A stretch of 64,000 nt of DNA from Sacculina carcini (GCA_916048095.2 OU696596.1:558001-622000), one strand, 5' to 3'; counted from the first letter of the stretch, positions 12,244 through 25,542 are shown. Numbers and translations: made by a program. The notes: generated from the letters alone by a model not told the origin.

Positions 12244-14685
12244 GTGTGCCCTAAGTGTTACCTAAGTGTGCCCTAAGTGTTAACTAAGTGTTACCTAAGT
12301 GTGCTCTAAGTGTTACCTAAGTGTGCCCTAAGTGTTTCCTAAGTGTGCCCTAAGTGTTACCCAAGTGTGCCCTAAGTGTTACCTAAGTGTGCCCTAAGTG
12401 TTACCTAAGTGTGCCCTAAGTGTTACCTAAGTGTACCCTAAGTGTTACCTAAGTGTTACCTAAGTGTTACCTAAGTGTTACCCAAGTGTTACCTAAGTGT
12501 GCCCTAAGTGTTACCTAAGTGTGCCCTAAGTGTGCCCTAAGTGTTACCTAAGTGTACCCTTAGTGTTACCCAAGTGTTACCTAAGTGTTACCTAAGTGTT
12601 ACCTAAGTGTGCCCTAAGTGTTACCTAAGTGTGCCCTAAGTGTTACCTAAGTGTGCCCTAAGTGTTACCCAAGTGTGCCCTAAGTGTTACCTAAGTGTGC
12701 CCTAAGTGTTACCTAAGTGTGCTCTAAGTGTTACCTAAGTGTGCCCTAAGTGTTACCTAAGTGTGCCCTAAGTGTTACCTAAGTGTGCCCTAATTGTTAC
12801 CTAAGTGTGCCCTAAGTGTTACCTAAGTGTGCCCTAAGTGTTACCTAAGTGTGCCCTAAGTGTTACCTAAGTGTGCTCTAAGTGTTACCTAAGTGTGCCC
12901 TAAGTGTTACCTAAGTGTGCCCTAAGTGTTACCTAAGTGTACCCTAAGTGTTACCTAAGTGTGGCCTAAGTGTTACCTAAGTGTGCCCCAAGTGTTACCT
13001 AAGTGTGCCCTAAGTGTTAACTAAGTGTTACCTGAGTGTGCCCTAAGTGTTACCTAAGTGTACCCTAAGTGTTACCTAAGAGTTACCTAAGTGTTACATA
13101 AGTGTTACCTAAGTGTGCCCTAAGTGTTACCTAAGTGTTACCTAAGTGTGCCCTAAGTGTTACCTAAGTGTGCCCTAAGTGTTACCTAAGTGTGCCCTAA
13201 ATGTTACCCAAGTGTTACCTAAGTGTGCCCTAAGTGTTACCTAAGTGTGCCCTAAGTGTTACCTAAGTGTGTCCTAACTGTTACCTAAGTGTGCCCTAAC
13301 TGTTACCTAAGTGTGCCCTAAGTGTTACCTAAGTGTGCCCTAAGTGTTACCTAAGTGTGCCCTAAGTGTTAACTAAGTGTTACCTAAGTGTGCCCTAAGT
13401 GTTACCTAAGTGTGCCCTAAGTGTTACCTAAGTGTTACCTAAGTGTGCCCCAAGTGTTACCTAAGTGTGCCCCAAGTGTTACCTAAGTGTGCCCTAAGTG
13501 TTAACTAAGTGTTACCTAAGTGTGCCCTAAGTGTTACCTAAGTGTGCCCTAAGTGTTACCTAAGTGTGCCCTAAGTGTTACCTAAGTGTGCTCTAAGTGT
13601 TACCTAAGTGTGCCCTAAGTGTTTCCTAAGTGTGCCCTAAGTGTTACCTAAGTGTGCCCTAATTGTTACCTAAGTGTGCCCTAAGTGTTACCTAAGTGTG
13701 CCCTAAGTGTTACCTAAGTGTGCCCTAAGTGTTACCTAAGTGTGCTCTAAGTGTTACCTAAGTGTGCCCTAAGTGTTACCTAAGTGTACCCTAAGTGTTA
13801 CCTAAGTGTGGCCTAAGTGTTACCTAAGTGTGCCCCAAGTGTTACCTAAGTGTGCCCTAAGTGTTAACTAAGTGTTACCTGAGTGTGCCCTAAGTGTTAC
13901 CTAAATGTACCCTAAGTGTTACCTAAGAGTTACCTATGTGTTACATAAGTGTTACCTAAGTGTGCCCTAAGTGTTACCTAAGTGTTACCTAAGTATTACC
14001 TAAGTGTTACCTAAGTGTTACCTAAGTGTTACCCAAGTGTTACCTAAGTGTGCCCTAAGTGTTACCTAAGTGTGCCCTAAGTGTTACCTAAGTGTGCCCT
14101 AAGTGTTACCTAAGTGTGCCCTAAGTGTTACCTAAGTGTGCCCTAAGTGTTACCCAAGTGTGCCCTAAGTGTTACCTAAGTGTGCCCCAAGTGTTACCTA
14201 AGTGTGCCCCAAGTGTTACCTAAGTGTGCCCTAAGTGTTACCTAAGTGTTACCTAAGTGTGCCCTAAGTGTTACCTAAGTGTGCCCTAAGTGTTACCTAA
14301 GTGTGCCCTAAGTGTTACCTAAGTGTGCTCTAAGTGTTACCTAAGTGTGCCCTAAGTGTTTCCTAAGTGTGCCCTAAGTGTTACCTAAGTGTGCCCTAAT
14401 TGTTACCTAAGTGTGCCCTAAGTGTTACCTAAGTGTGCCCTAAGTGTTACCTAAGTGTGCCCTAAGTGTTACCTAAGTGTGCTCTAAGTGTTACCTAAGT
14501 GTGCCCTAAGTGTTACCTAAGTGTGCCCTAAGTGTTACCTAAGTGTACCCTAAGTGTTACCTAAGTGTGGCCTAAGTGTTACCTAAGTGTGCCCCAAGTG
14601 TTACCTAAGTGTGCCCTAAGTGTTAACTAAGTGTTACCTAAGTGTGCCCTAAGTGTTAACTAAGTGTTACTTAAGTGTTACCCAA

Positions 14686-16159
14686 GTGTGCCCTAAGTGT
14701 TACCTAAGTGTGCCCTAAGTGTTACCTAAGTGTGCCCTAAGTGTTACCTAAGTGTACCCTAAGTGTTACCTAAGTGTTACCTAAGTGTTACCCAAGTGTT
14801 ACCTAAGTGTGCCCTAAGTGTTACCTAAGTGTGCCCTAAGTGTGCCCTAAGTGTTACCTAAGTGTACCCTTAGTGTTACCCAAGTGTTACCTAAGTGTTA
14901 CCTAAGTGTTACCTAAGTGTGCCCTAAGTGTTACCTAAGTGTGCCCTAAGTGTTACCTAAGTGTGCCCTAAGTGTTACCCAAGTGTGCCCTAAGTGTTAC
15001 CCAAGTGTGCCCTAAGTGTTACCTAAGTGTGCCCTAAGTGTGTCCTAAGTGTTACCTAAGTGTACCATAAGTGTTACCTAAGTGTTACCTAAGTGTTACC
15101 TAAGTGTTACCTAAGTGTTACCTAAGAGTTACCTAAGTGTTACATAAGTGTTACCTAAGTGTGCCCTAAGTGTTACCTAAGTGTGCCCTAAGTGTTACCT
15201 AAGTGTGCCCTAAGTGTTACCTAAGTGTGCCCTAAGTGTTACCTAAGTGTGCCCTAAGTGTGCCCTAAGTGTTACCTAAGTGTACCATAAGTGTTACCTA
15301 AGTGTTACCTAAGTGTTACCTAAGTGTTACCTAAGTGTTACCTAAGTGTTACCTAAGTGTTACCCAAGTGTTACCTAAGTGTGCCCTAAGTGTTACCTAA
15401 GTGTGCCCTAAGTGTGCCCTAAGTGTTACCTAAGTGTTACCTAAGTGTTACCTAAGTGTTACCTAAGTATTACCTAAGTGTTACCTAAGTGTGCCCTAAG
15501 TGTTACCTAAGTGTGCCCTAACTGTTACCTAAGTGTGCCCTAACTGTTACCTAAGTGTGCCCTAAGTGTTACCTAAGTATGCCCTAAGTGTTACCTAAGT
15601 GTACCCTTAGTGTTACCTAAGTGTTACCTAAGTGTTAACTAAGTGTTACTTAAGTGTTACCCAAGTGTGCCCTAAGTGTTACCTAAGTGTGCCCTAAGTG
15701 TTACCTAAGTGTGCCCTAAGTGTTACCTAAGTGTACCCTAAGTGTTACCTAAGTGTTACCTAAGTGTTACCCAAGTGTTACCTAAGTGTGCCCTAAGTGT
15801 TACCTAAGTGTGCCCTAAGTGTGCCCTAAGTGTTACCTAAGTGTACCCTTAGTGTTACCCAAGTGTTACCTAAGTGTTACCTAAGTGTTACCTAAGTGTG
15901 CCCTAAGTGTTACCTAAGTGTGCCCTAAGTGTTACCTAAGTGTGCCCTAAGTGTTACCTAAGTGTGCTTTAAGTGTTACCTAAGTGTGCCCTAAGTGTTA
16001 CCTAAGTGTGCCCTAAGTGTTACCTAAGTGTTACCTAAGTGTACCCTAAGTGTTACCCAAGTGTGGCCTAAGTGTTACCTAAGTGTGCCCCAAGTGTTAC
16101 CTAAGTGTGCCCAAAGTGTTAACTAAGTGTTACCTAAGTGTGCCCTAAGTGTTACCTAA
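14686..16159. repeat. 134-unit segment, copied 3,828 bp downstream at 18514-19987
   Basis: Pairs 3,828 bp apart: E 14752/18580, F 14862/18690, M 15126/18954, X 15577/19405, S 15962/19790, C 16116/19944. It breaks on the left where D at 14675 faces A at 18503, and on the right where A at 16160 faces K at 19988. In 18.5-20 kb the 15-unit duplication described at 11958 is absent. Confidence 0.87.
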
Positions 16160-16335
16160 GTGTTACCTAAGTGTGCCCTAAGTGTTACCTAAGTGTTACC
16201 TAAGTGTACCCTAAGTGTTACCCAAGTGTGGCCTAAGTGTTACCTAAGTGTGCCCCAAGTGTTACCTAAGTGTGCCCAAAGTGTTAACTAAGTGTTACCT
16301 AAGTGTGCCCTAAGTGTTACCTAAGTGTACCATAA

Positions 16336-17622
16336 GTGTTACCTAAGTGTTACCTAAGAGTTACCTAAGTGTTACATATGTGTTACCTAAGTGTGCCCTA
16401 AGTGTTACCTAAGTGTGCGCTAAGTGTTACCTAAGTGTTACCTAAGTGTGCCCTAAGTGTTACCTAAGTGTGCCCTAAGTGTTACTTAAGTGTGGCCTAA
16501 GTGTTACCTAAGTGTGCCCTAAGTGTTACCCAAGTGTGCCCTAAGTGTAACCTAAGTGTGCCCCAAGTGTTACCTAAGTGTGCCCCAAGTGTTACCTAAG
16601 TGTGCCCTAAGTGTTAACTAAGTGTTACCTAAGTGTGCCCTGAGTGTGCCCTAAGTGTTACCTAAGTGTACCCTTAGTGTTACCTAAGTGTTACCTAAGT
16701 GTTAACTAAGTGTTACTTAAGTGTTACCCAAGTGTGCCCTAAGTGTTACCTAAGTGTGCCCTAAGTGTTACCTAAGTGTGCCCTAAGTGTTACCTAAGTG
16801 TACCCTAAGTGTTACCTAAGTGTACCCTAAGTGTTACCTAAGTGTTACCTAAGTGTGCCCTAAGTGTTACCTAAGTGTGCCCTAAGTGTTACCTAAGTGT
16901 GCCCTAAATGTTACCCAAGTGTTACCTAAGTGTGCCCTAAATGTACCCTAAGTGTTACCTAAGAGTTACCTATGTGTTACATAAGTGTTACCTAAGTGTG
17001 CCCTAAGTGTTACCTAAGTGTTACCTAAGTATTACCTAAGTGTTACCTAAGTGTTACCTAAGTGTTACCCAAGTGTTACCTAAGTGTGCCCTAAGTGTTA
17101 CCTAAGTGTGCCCTAAGTGTTACCTAAGTGTGCCCTAAGTGTTACCTAAGTGTGCCCTAAGTGTTACCTAAGTGTGCCCTAAGTGTTACCTAAGTGTTAC
17201 CTAAGTGTTACCCAAGTGTGCCCTAAGTGTTACCTAAGTGTGCCCTAAGTGTTACCTAAGTGTGCCCTAAGTGTGCCCTAAGTGTTACCCAAGTGTTACC
17301 TAAGTGTTACCTAAGTGTTACCTAAGTGTTACCTAAGTATTACCTAAGTGTTACCTAAGTGTGCCCTAAGTGTTACCTAAGTGTGCCCTAACTGTTACCT
17401 AAGTGTGCCCTAACTGTTACCTAAGTGTGCCCTAAGTGTTACCTAAGTGTGCCCTAAGTGTTACCTAAGTGTACCCTTAGTGTTACCTAAGTGTTACCTA
17501 AGTGTTAACTAAGTGTTACTTAAGTGTTACCCAAGTGTGCCCTAAGTGTTACCTAAGTGTGCCCTAAGTGTTACCTAAGTGTGCCCTAAGTGTTACCTAA
17601 GTGTTACCTAAGTGTTACCTAA
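16336..17622. repeat. 117-unit segment, copied 3,685 bp downstream at 20021-21307
   Basis: Pairs 3,685 bp apart: M 16358/20043, W 16413/20098, GAGTTACCTAT 16963/20648 and GTGTTACTTAA 17513/21198. The upstream K to M spacing differs: K-A-A-M at 16325 but K-A-A-A-A-M at 19988. One base near 20227 makes a J-type unit (GTGTGCCCAAA) where the 16.5-kb and 24.1-kb relatives have B. The match ends where T (17623) faces D (21308). Confidence 0.86.
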
Positions 17623-18414
17623 GTGTGTCCTAACTGTTACCTAAGTGTGCCCTAACTGTTACCTAAGTGTGCCCTAAGTGTTACCTAAGTGTGCCCTAAG
17701 TGTTACCTAAGTGTGCCCTAAGTGTTAACTAAGTGTTACCTAAGTGTGCCCTAAGTGTTACCTAAGTGTGCCCTAAGTGTTACCTAAGTGTTACCTAAGT
17801 GTGCCCCAAGTGTTACCTAAGTGTGCCCCAAGTGTTACCTAAGTGTGCCCTAAGTGTTAACTAAGTGTTACCTAAGTGTGCCCTAAGTGTTACCTAAGTG
17901 TGCCCTAAGTGTTACCTAAGTGTGCCCTAAGTGTTACCTAAGTGTGCTCTAAGTGTTACCTAAGTGTGCCCTAAGTGTTTCCTAAGTGTGCCCTAAGTGT
18001 TACCTAAGTGTGCCCTAATTGTTACCTAAGTGTGCCCTAAGTGTTACCTAAGTGTGCCCTAAGTGTTACCTAAGTGTGCCCTAAGTGTTACCTAAGTGTG
18101 CTCTAAGTGTTACCTAAGTGTGCCCTAAGTGTTACCTAAGTGTACCCTAAGTGTTACCTAAGTGTGGCCTAAGTGTTACCTAAGTGTGCCCCAAGTGTTA
18201 CCTAAGTGTGCCCTAAGTGTTAACTAAGTGTTACCTGAGTGTGCCCTAAGTGTTACCTAAATGTACCCTAAGTGTTACCTAAGAGTTACCTATGTGTTAC
18301 ATAAGTGTTACCTAAGTGTGCCCTAAGTGTTACCTAAGTGTTACCTAAGTATTACCTAAGTGTTACCTAAGTGTTACCTAAGTGTTACCCAAGTGTTACC
18401 TAAGTGTGCCCTAA
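17612..18414. repeat. 73-unit segment matching 13256-14058 (4,356-bp shift)
   Basis: T 13267/17623, GAGTTACCTAT 13927/18283 and N 13993/18349 are 4,356 bp apart, and the intervening H, C, I, R, Q, I, O, V order is shared. The limits are where B (13245) faces A (17601), and A (14059) faces N (18415). It abuts the preceding 16336-17622 segment, so this part of the array is a mosaic of joined pieces. Confidence 0.84.
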
Positions 18415-20009
18415 GTATTACCTAAGTGTTACCTAAGTGTTACCTAAGTGTTACCCAAGTGTTACCTAAGTGTGCCCTAAGTGTTACCTAAGTGTGCCCT
18501 AAGTGTTACCTAAGTGTGCCCTAAGTGTTACCTAAGTGTGCCCTAAGTGTTACCTAAGTGTGCCCTAAGTGTTACCTAAGTGTACCCTAAGTGTTACCTA
18601 AGTGTTACCTAAGTGTTACCCAAGTGTTACCTAAGTGTGCCCTAAGTGTTACCTAAGTGTGCCCTAAGTGTGCCCTAAGTGTTACCTAAGTGTACCCTTA
18701 GTGTTACCCAAGTGTTACCTAAGTGTTACCTAAGTGTTACCTAAGTGTGCCCTAAGTGTTACCTAAGTGTGCCCTAAGTGTTACCTAAGTGTGCCCTAAG
18801 TGTTACCCAAGTGTGCCCTAAGTGTTACCCAAGTGTGCCCTAAGTGTTACCTAAGTGTGCCCTAAGTGTGTCCTAAGTGTTACCTAAGTGTACCATAAGT
18901 GTTACCTAAGTGTTACCTAAGTGTTACCTAAGTGTTACCTAAGTGTTACCTAAGAGTTACCTAAGTGTTACATAAGTGTTACCTAAGTGTGCCCTAAGTG
19001 TTACCTAAGTGTGCCCTAAGTGTTACCTAAGTGTGCCCTAAGTGTTACCTAAGTGTGCCCTAAGTGTTACCTAAGTGTGCCCTAAGTGTGCCCTAAGTGT
19101 TACCTAAGTGTACCATAAGTGTTACCTAAGTGTTACCTAAGTGTTACCTAAGTGTTACCTAAGTGTTACCTAAGTGTTACCTAAGTGTTACCCAAGTGTT
19201 ACCTAAGTGTGCCCTAAGTGTTACCTAAGTGTGCCCTAAGTGTGCCCTAAGTGTTACCTAAGTGTTACCTAAGTGTTACCTAAGTGTTACCTAAGTATTA
19301 CCTAAGTGTTACCTAAGTGTGCCCTAAGTGTTACCTAAGTGTGCCCTAACTGTTACCTAAGTGTGCCCTAACTGTTACCTAAGTGTGCCCTAAGTGTTAC
19401 CTAAGTATGCCCTAAGTGTTACCTAAGTGTACCCTTAGTGTTACCTAAGTGTTACCTAAGTGTTAACTAAGTGTTACTTAAGTGTTACCCAAGTGTGCCC
19501 TAAGTGTTACCTAAGTGTGCCCTAAGTGTTACCTAAGTGTGCCCTAAGTGTTACCTAAGTGTACCCTAAGTGTTACCTAAGTGTTACCTAAGTGTTACCC
19601 AAGTGTTACCTAAGTGTGCCCTAAGTGTTACCTAAGTGTGCCCTAAGTGTGCCCTAAGTGTTACCTAAGTGTACCCTTAGTGTTACCCAAGTGTTACCTA
19701 AGTGTTACCTAAGTGTTACCTAAGTGTGCCCTAAGTGTTACCTAAGTGTGCCCTAAGTGTTACCTAAGTGTGCCCTAAGTGTTACCTAAGTGTGCTTTAA
19801 GTGTTACCTAAGTGTGCCCTAAGTGTTACCTAAGTGTGCCCTAAGTGTTACCTAAGTGTTACCTAAGTGTACCCTAAGTGTTACCCAAGTGTGGCCTAAG
19901 TGTTACCTAAGTGTGCCCCAAGTGTTACCTAAGTGTGCCCAAAGTGTTAACTAAGTGTTACCTAAGTGTGCCCTAAGTGTTACCTAAGTGTACCATAAGT
20001 GTTACCTAA

Positions 20010-20867
20010 GTGTTACCTAAGTGTTACCTAAGTGTTACCTAAGAGTTACCTAAGTGTTACATATGTGTTACCTAAGTGTGCCCTAAGTGTTACCTAAGTG
20101 TGCGCTAAGTGTTACCTAAGTGTTACCTAAGTGTGCCCTAAGTGTTACCTAAGTGTGCCCTAAGTGTTACTTAAGTGTGGCCTAAGTGTTACCTAAGTGT
20201 GCCCTAAGTGTTACCCAAGTGTGCCCAAAGTGTAACCTAAGTGTGCCCCAAGTGTTACCTAAGTGTGCCCCAAGTGTTACCTAAGTGTGCCCTAAGTGTT
20301 AACTAAGTGTTACCTAAGTGTGCCCTAAGTGTGCCCTAAGTGTTACCTAAGTGTACCCTTAGTGTTACCTAAGTGTTACCTAAGTGTTAACTAAGTGTTA
20401 CTTAAGTGTTACCCAAGTGTGCCCTAAGTGTTACCTAAGTGTGCCCTAAGTGTTACCTAAGTGTGCCCTAAGTGTTACCTAAGTGTACCCTAAGTGTTAC
20501 CTAAGTGTACCCTAAGTGTTACCTAAGTGTTACCTAAGTGTGCCCTAAGTGTTACCTAAGTGTGCCCTAAGTGTTACCTAAGTGTGCCCTAAATGTTACC
20601 CAAGTGTTACCTAAGTGTGCCCTAAATGTACCCTAAGTGTTACCTAAGAGTTACCTATGTGTTACATAAGTGTTACCTAAGTGTGCCCTAAGTGTTACCT
20701 AAGTGTTACCTAAGTATTACCTAAGTGTTACCTAAGTGTTACCTAAGTGTTACCCAAGTGTTACCTAAGTGTGCCCTAAGTGTTACCTAAGTGTGCCCTA
20801 AGTGTTACCTAAGTGTGCCCTAAGTGTTACCTAAGTGTGCCCTAAGTGTTACCTAAGTGTGCCCTAA
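20010..20867. repeat. 78-unit segment, copied 3,916 bp downstream at 23926-24783
   Basis: M 20043/23959, W 20098/24014 and GAGTTACCTAT 20648/24564 are 3,916 bp apart. The left limit is A (19999) against ATGTACCCTAA (23915); the right limit is A (20868) against D (24784). The 24-kb copy shares GTGTGCCCTGA with the 16.6-kb relative, where the 20.3-kb copy has B. Confidence 0.84.
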
Positions 20868-22264
20868 GTGTTACCTAAGTGTTACCTAAGTGTTACCCAA
20901 GTGTGCCCTAAGTGTTACCTAAGTGTGCCCTAAGTGTTACCTAAGTGTGCCCTAAGTGTGCCCTAAGTGTTACCCAAGTGTTACCTAAGTGTTACCTAAG
21001 TGTTACCTAAGTGTTACCTAAGTGTTACCTAAGTGTTACCTAAGTGTGCCCTAAGTGTTACCTAAGTGTGCCCTAACTGTTACCTAAGTGTGCCCTAACT
21101 GTTACCTAAGTGTGCCCTAAGTGTTACCTAAGTGTGCCCTAAGTGTTACCTAAGTGTACCCTTAGTGTTACCTAAGTGTTACCTAAGTGTTAACTAAGTG
21201 TTACTTAAGTGTTACCCAAGTGTGCCCTAAGTGTTACCTAAGTGTGCCCTAAGTGTTACCTAAGTGTGCCCTAAGTGTTACCTAAGTGTTACCTAAGTGT
21301 TACCTAAGTGTTACCCAAGTGTTACCTAAGTGTTACCTAAGTGTTACCTAAGTGTGCCCTAAGTGTTACCTAAGTGTGCCCTAAGTGTTACCTAAGTGTG
21401 CCCTAAGTGTTACCCAAGTGTGCCCTAAGTGTTACCTAAGTGTGCCCTAAGTGTTACCTAAGTGTGCTCTAAGTGTTACCTAAGTGTGTCCTAAGTGTTA
21501 CCTAAGTGTGCCCTAAGTGTTACCTAAGTGTGCCCTAAGTGTTACCTAAGTGTGCCCTAAGTGTTACCTAAGTGTGCCCTAAGTGTTACCTAAGTGTGCC
21601 CCAAGTGTTACCTAAGTGTGCCCTAAGTGTTAACTAAGTGTTACCTAAGTGTGCCCTAAGTGTTACCTAAGTGTGCCCTAAGTGTTACCTAAGTGTGCCC
21701 TAAGTGTTACCTAAGTGTGCCCTAAGTGTTACCTAAGTGTGCCCTAAGTGTGCCCTAAGTGTTACCTAAGTGTACCCTTAGTGTTACCCAAGTGTTACCT
21801 AAGTGTTACCTAAGTGTTACCTAAGTGTGCCCTAAGTGTTACCTAAGTGTGCCCTAAGTGTTACCTAAGTGTGCCCTAAGTGTTACCCAAGTGTGCCCTA
21901 AGTGTTACCTAAGTGTGCCCTAAGTGTTACCTAAGTGTGCTCTAAGTGTTACCTAAGTGTGCCCTAAGTGTTACCTAAGTGTGCCCTAAGTGTTACCTAA
22001 GTGTGCCCTAATTGTTACCTAAGTGTGCCCTAAGTGTTACCTAAGTGTGCCCTAAGTGTTACCTAAGTGTGCCCTAAGTGTTACCTAAGTGTGCTCTAAG
22101 TGTTACCTAAGTGTGCCCTAAGTGTTACCTAAGTGTGCCCTAAGTGTTACCTAAGTGTACCCTAAGTGTTACCTAAGTGTGGCCTAAGTGTTACCTAAGT
22201 GTGCCCCAAGTGTTACCTAAGTGTGCCCTAAGTGTTAACTAAGTGTTACCTGAGTGTGCCCTAA
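20648..22264. repeat. 147-unit segment, copied 7,436 bp downstream at 28084-29700
   Basis: Pairs 7,436 bp apart: T 21484/28920, H 21594/29030, F 21770/29206, I 21935/29371 and O 22177/29613. It ends where B (22265) faces A (29701). The first unit differs: GAGTTACCTAT at 20648 but GTGTTACCTAT at 28084, at a join described in the findings. Confidence 0.87.
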
Positions 22265-23023
22265 GTGTGCCCTAAGTGTTACCTAAGTGTGCCCTAATTG
22301 TTACCTAAGTGTGCCCTAAGTGTTACCTAAGTGTGCCCTAAGTGTTACCTAAGTGTGCCCCAAGTGTTACCTAAGTGTGCCCTAAGTGTTAACTAAGTGT
22401 TACCTAAGTGTGCCCTAAGTGTTACCTAAGTGTGCCCTAAGTGTTACCTAAGTGTGCCCTAAGTGTTACCTAAGTGTGCCCTAAGTGTTACCTAAGTGTG
22501 CCCTAAGTGTGCCCTAAGTGTTACCTAAGTGTACCCTTAGTGTTACCCAAGTGTTACCTAAGTGTTACCTAAGTGTTACCTAAGTGTGCCCTAAGTGTTA
22601 CCTAAGTGTGCCCTAAGTGTTACCTAAGTGTGCCCTAAGTGTTACCCAAGTGTGCCCTAAGTGTTACCTAAGTGTGCCCTAAGTGTTACCTAAGTGTGCT
22701 CTAAGTGTTACCTAAGTGTGCCCTAAGTGTTACCTAAGTGTGCCCTAAGTGTTACCTAAGTGTGCCCTAATTGTTACCTAAGTGTGCCCTAAGTGTTACC
22801 TAAGTGTGCCCTAAGTGTTACCTAAGTGTGCCCTAAGTGTTACCTAAGTGTGCTCTAAGTGTTACCTAAGTGTGCCCTAAGTGTTACCTAAGTGTGCCCT
22901 AAGTGTTACCTAAGTGTACCCTAAGTGTTACCTAAGTGTGGCCTAAGTGTTACCTAAGTGTGCCCCAAGTGTTACCTAAGTGTGCCCTAAGTGTTAACTA
23001 AGTGTTACCTGAGTGTGCCCTAA
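21506..23023. repeat. Two tandem copies of a 69-unit block (759 bp each)
   Basis: Copy 1 is 21506-22264 and copy 2 is 22265-23023. Pairs 759 bp apart: H 21594/22353, F 21770/22529, I 21935/22694, Q 22012/22771, V 22243/23002. One difference seen: A at 21539 is Q (first base T) at 22298. The block joins V-B directly to B, a join not seen in relatives at 29.7 kb where A follows. Confidence 0.9.
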
Positions 23024-23936
23024 GTGTTACCTAAGTGTACCCTAAGTGTTACCTAAGAGTTACCTAAGTGTTACATAAGTGTTACCTAAGTGTGCCCTAA
23101 GTGTTACCTAAGTGTTACCTAAGTGTGCCCTAAGTGTTACCTAAGTGTGCCCTAAGTGTTACCTAAGTGTGCCCTAAATGTTACCCAAGTGTTACCTAAG
23201 TGTGCCCTAAGTGTTACCTAAGTGTGCCCTAAGTGTTACCTAAGTGTGTCCTAACTGTTACCTAAGTGTGCCCTAACTGTTACCTAAGTGTGCCCTAAGT
23301 GTTACCTAAGTGTGCCCTAAGTGTTACCTAAGTGTGCCCTAAGTGTTAACTAAGTGTTACCTAAGTGTGCCCTAAGTGTTACCTAAGTGTGCCCTAAGTG
23401 TTACCTAAGTGTTACCTAAGTGTGCCCCAAGTGTTACCTAAGTGTGCCCCAAGTGTTACCTAAGTGTGCCCTAAGTGTTAACTAAGTGTTACCTAAGTGT
23501 GCCCTAAGTGTTACCTAAGTGTGCCCTAAGTGTTACCTAAGTGTGCCCTAAGTGTTACCTAAGTGTGCTCTAAGTGTTACCTAAGTGTGCCCTAAGTGTT
23601 TCCTAAGTGTGCCCTAAGTGTTACCTAAGTGTGCCCTAATTGTTACCTAAGTGTGCCCTAAGTGTTACCTAAGTGTGCCCTAAGTGTTACCTAAGTGTGC
23701 CCTAAGTGTTACCTAAGTGTGCTCTAAGTGTTACCTAAGTGTGCCCTAAGTGTTACCTAAGTGTGCCCTAAGTGTGCCCTAAGTGTTACCTAAGTGTACC
23801 CTAAGTGTTACCTAAGTGTGGCCTAAGTGTTACCTAAGTGTGCCCCAAGTGTTACCTAAGTGTGCCCTAAGTGTTAACTAAGTGTTACCTGAGTGTGCCC
23901 TAAGTGTTACCTAAATGTACCCTAAGTGTTACCTAA
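22265..23936. repeat. 152-unit segment, copied 6,677 bp downstream at 28942-30613
   Basis: H 22353/29030, F 22529/29206, I 22694/29371, M 23057/29734, T 23244/29921 and ATGTACCCTAA 23915/30592 are 6,677 bp apart. It ends where A (23937) faces GAGTTACCTAT (30614). At 22298 Q replaces A of 28975. Together with the 7,436-bp pair, this shows that the 69-unit duplication at 21506-23023 is present once at 28.9-29.7 kb. Confidence 0.86.
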
Positions 23937-25190
23937 GTGTTACCTAAGTGTTACCTAAGAGTTACCTAAGTGTTACATATGTGTTACCTAAGTGTGCCCT
24001 AAGTGTTACCTAAGTGTGCGCTAAGTGTTACCTAAGTGTTACCTAAGTGTGCCCTAAGTGTTACCTAAGTGTGCCCTAAGTGTTACTTAAGTGTGGCCTA
24101 AGTGTTACCTAAGTGTGCCCTAAGTGTTACCCAAGTGTGCCCTAAGTGTAACCTAAGTGTGCCCCAAGTGTTACCTAAGTGTGCCCCAAGTGTTACCTAA
24201 GTGTGCCCTAAGTGTTAACTAAGTGTTACCTAAGTGTGCCCTGAGTGTGCCCTAAGTGTTACCTAAGTGTACCCTTAGTGTTACCTAAGTGTTACCTAAG
24301 TGTTAACTAAGTGTTACTTAAGTGTTACCCAAGTGTGCCCTAAGTGTTACCTAAGTGTGCCCTAAGTGTTACCTAAGTGTGCCCTAAGTGTTACCTAAGT
24401 GTACCCTAAGTGTTACCTAAGTGTACCCTAAGTGTTACCTAAGTGTTACCTAAGTGTGCCCTAAGTGTTACCTAAGTGTGCCCTAAGTGTTACCTAAGTG
24501 TGCCCTAAATGTTACCCAAGTGTTACCTAAGTGTGCCCTAAATGTACCCTAAGTGTTACCTAAGAGTTACCTATGTGTTACATAAGTGTTACCTAAGTGT
24601 GCCCTAAGTGTTACCTAAGTGTTACCTAAGTATTACCTAAGTGTTACCTAAGTGTTACCTAAGTGTTACCCAAGTGTTACCTAAGTGTGCCCTAAGTGTT
24701 ACCTAAGTGTGCCCTAAGTGTTACCTAAGTGTGCCCTAAGTGTTACCTAAGTGTGCCCTAAGTGTTACCTAAGTGTGCCCTAAGTGTTACCCAAGTGTGC
24801 CCTAAGTGTTACCTAAGTGTGCCCCAAGTGTTACCTAAGTGTGCCCCAAGTGTTACCTAAGTGTGCCCTAAGTGTTAACTAAGTGTTACCTAAGTGTGCC
24901 CTAAGTGTTACCTAAGTGTGCCCTAAGTGTTACCTAAGTGTGCCCTAAGTGTTACCTAAGTGTGCTCTAAGTGTTACCTAAGTGTGCCCTAAGTGTTTCC
25001 TAAGTGTGCCCTAAGTGTTACCTAAGTGTGCCCTAATTGTTACCTAAGTGTGCCCTAAGTGTTACCTAAGTGTGCCCTAAGTGTTACCTAAGTGTGCCCT
25101 AAGTGTTACCTAAGTGTGCTCTAAGTGTTACCCAAGTGTGCCCTAAGTGTTACCCAAGTGTGCCCTAAGTGTTACCTAAGTGTGCCCTAA

Positions 25191-25542
25191 GTGTGCCCTA
25201 AGTGTTACCTAAGTGTACCATAAGTGTTACCTAAGTGTTACCTAAGTGTTACCTAAGTGTTACCTAAGTGTTACCTAAGAGTTACCTAAGTGTTACATAA
25301 GTGTTACCTAAGTGTGCCCTAAGTGTTACCTAAGTGTGCCCTAAGTGTTACCTAAGTGTGCCCTAAGTGTTACCTAAGTGTGCCCTAAGTGTTACCTAAG
25401 TGTGCCCTAAGTGTGCCCTAAGTGTTACCTAAGTGTACCATAAGTGTTACCTAAGTGTTACCTAAGTGTTACCTAAGTGTTACCTAAGTGTTACCTAAGT
25501 GTTACCTAAGTGTTACCCAAGTGTTACCTAAGTGTGCCCTAA
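25191..25542. repeat. 32-unit K-M-L cassette, copied at 27732-28083
   Basis: K 25213/27754, M 25279/27820, K 25433/27974 and D 25510/28051 are 2,541 bp apart. The cassette is B-B-A-K, a run of A, M-L, several A-B dimers, then B-B-A-K again and a longer run of A ending in D. The same cassette occurs near 11.0, 15.1, 18.9, 31.3, 38.0, 40.0, 42.0, 44.2, 49.1 and 57.1 kb. Confidence 0.85.

Larger units (their letters stand above)
8130..16291. repeat. Two tandem copies of a 371-unit higher-order block (4,081 bp each)
   Basis: Copy 1 is 8130-12210 and copy 2 is 12211-16291. Pairs exactly 4,081 bp apart include I 8218/12299, F 8471/12552, I 8636/12717, M 11045/15126, X 11496/15577, S 11881/15962 and C 12200/16281. 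The match runs on to 16324, where unit order breaks (K at 16325 against B at 12244). Differences seen are single bases: A at 8999 and M at 13080; GTGTTACCTAT at 9846 and GAGTTACCTAT at 13927; an E unit just after 10980 where copy 2 has K. I saw no length difference between the copies. Confidence 0.93.
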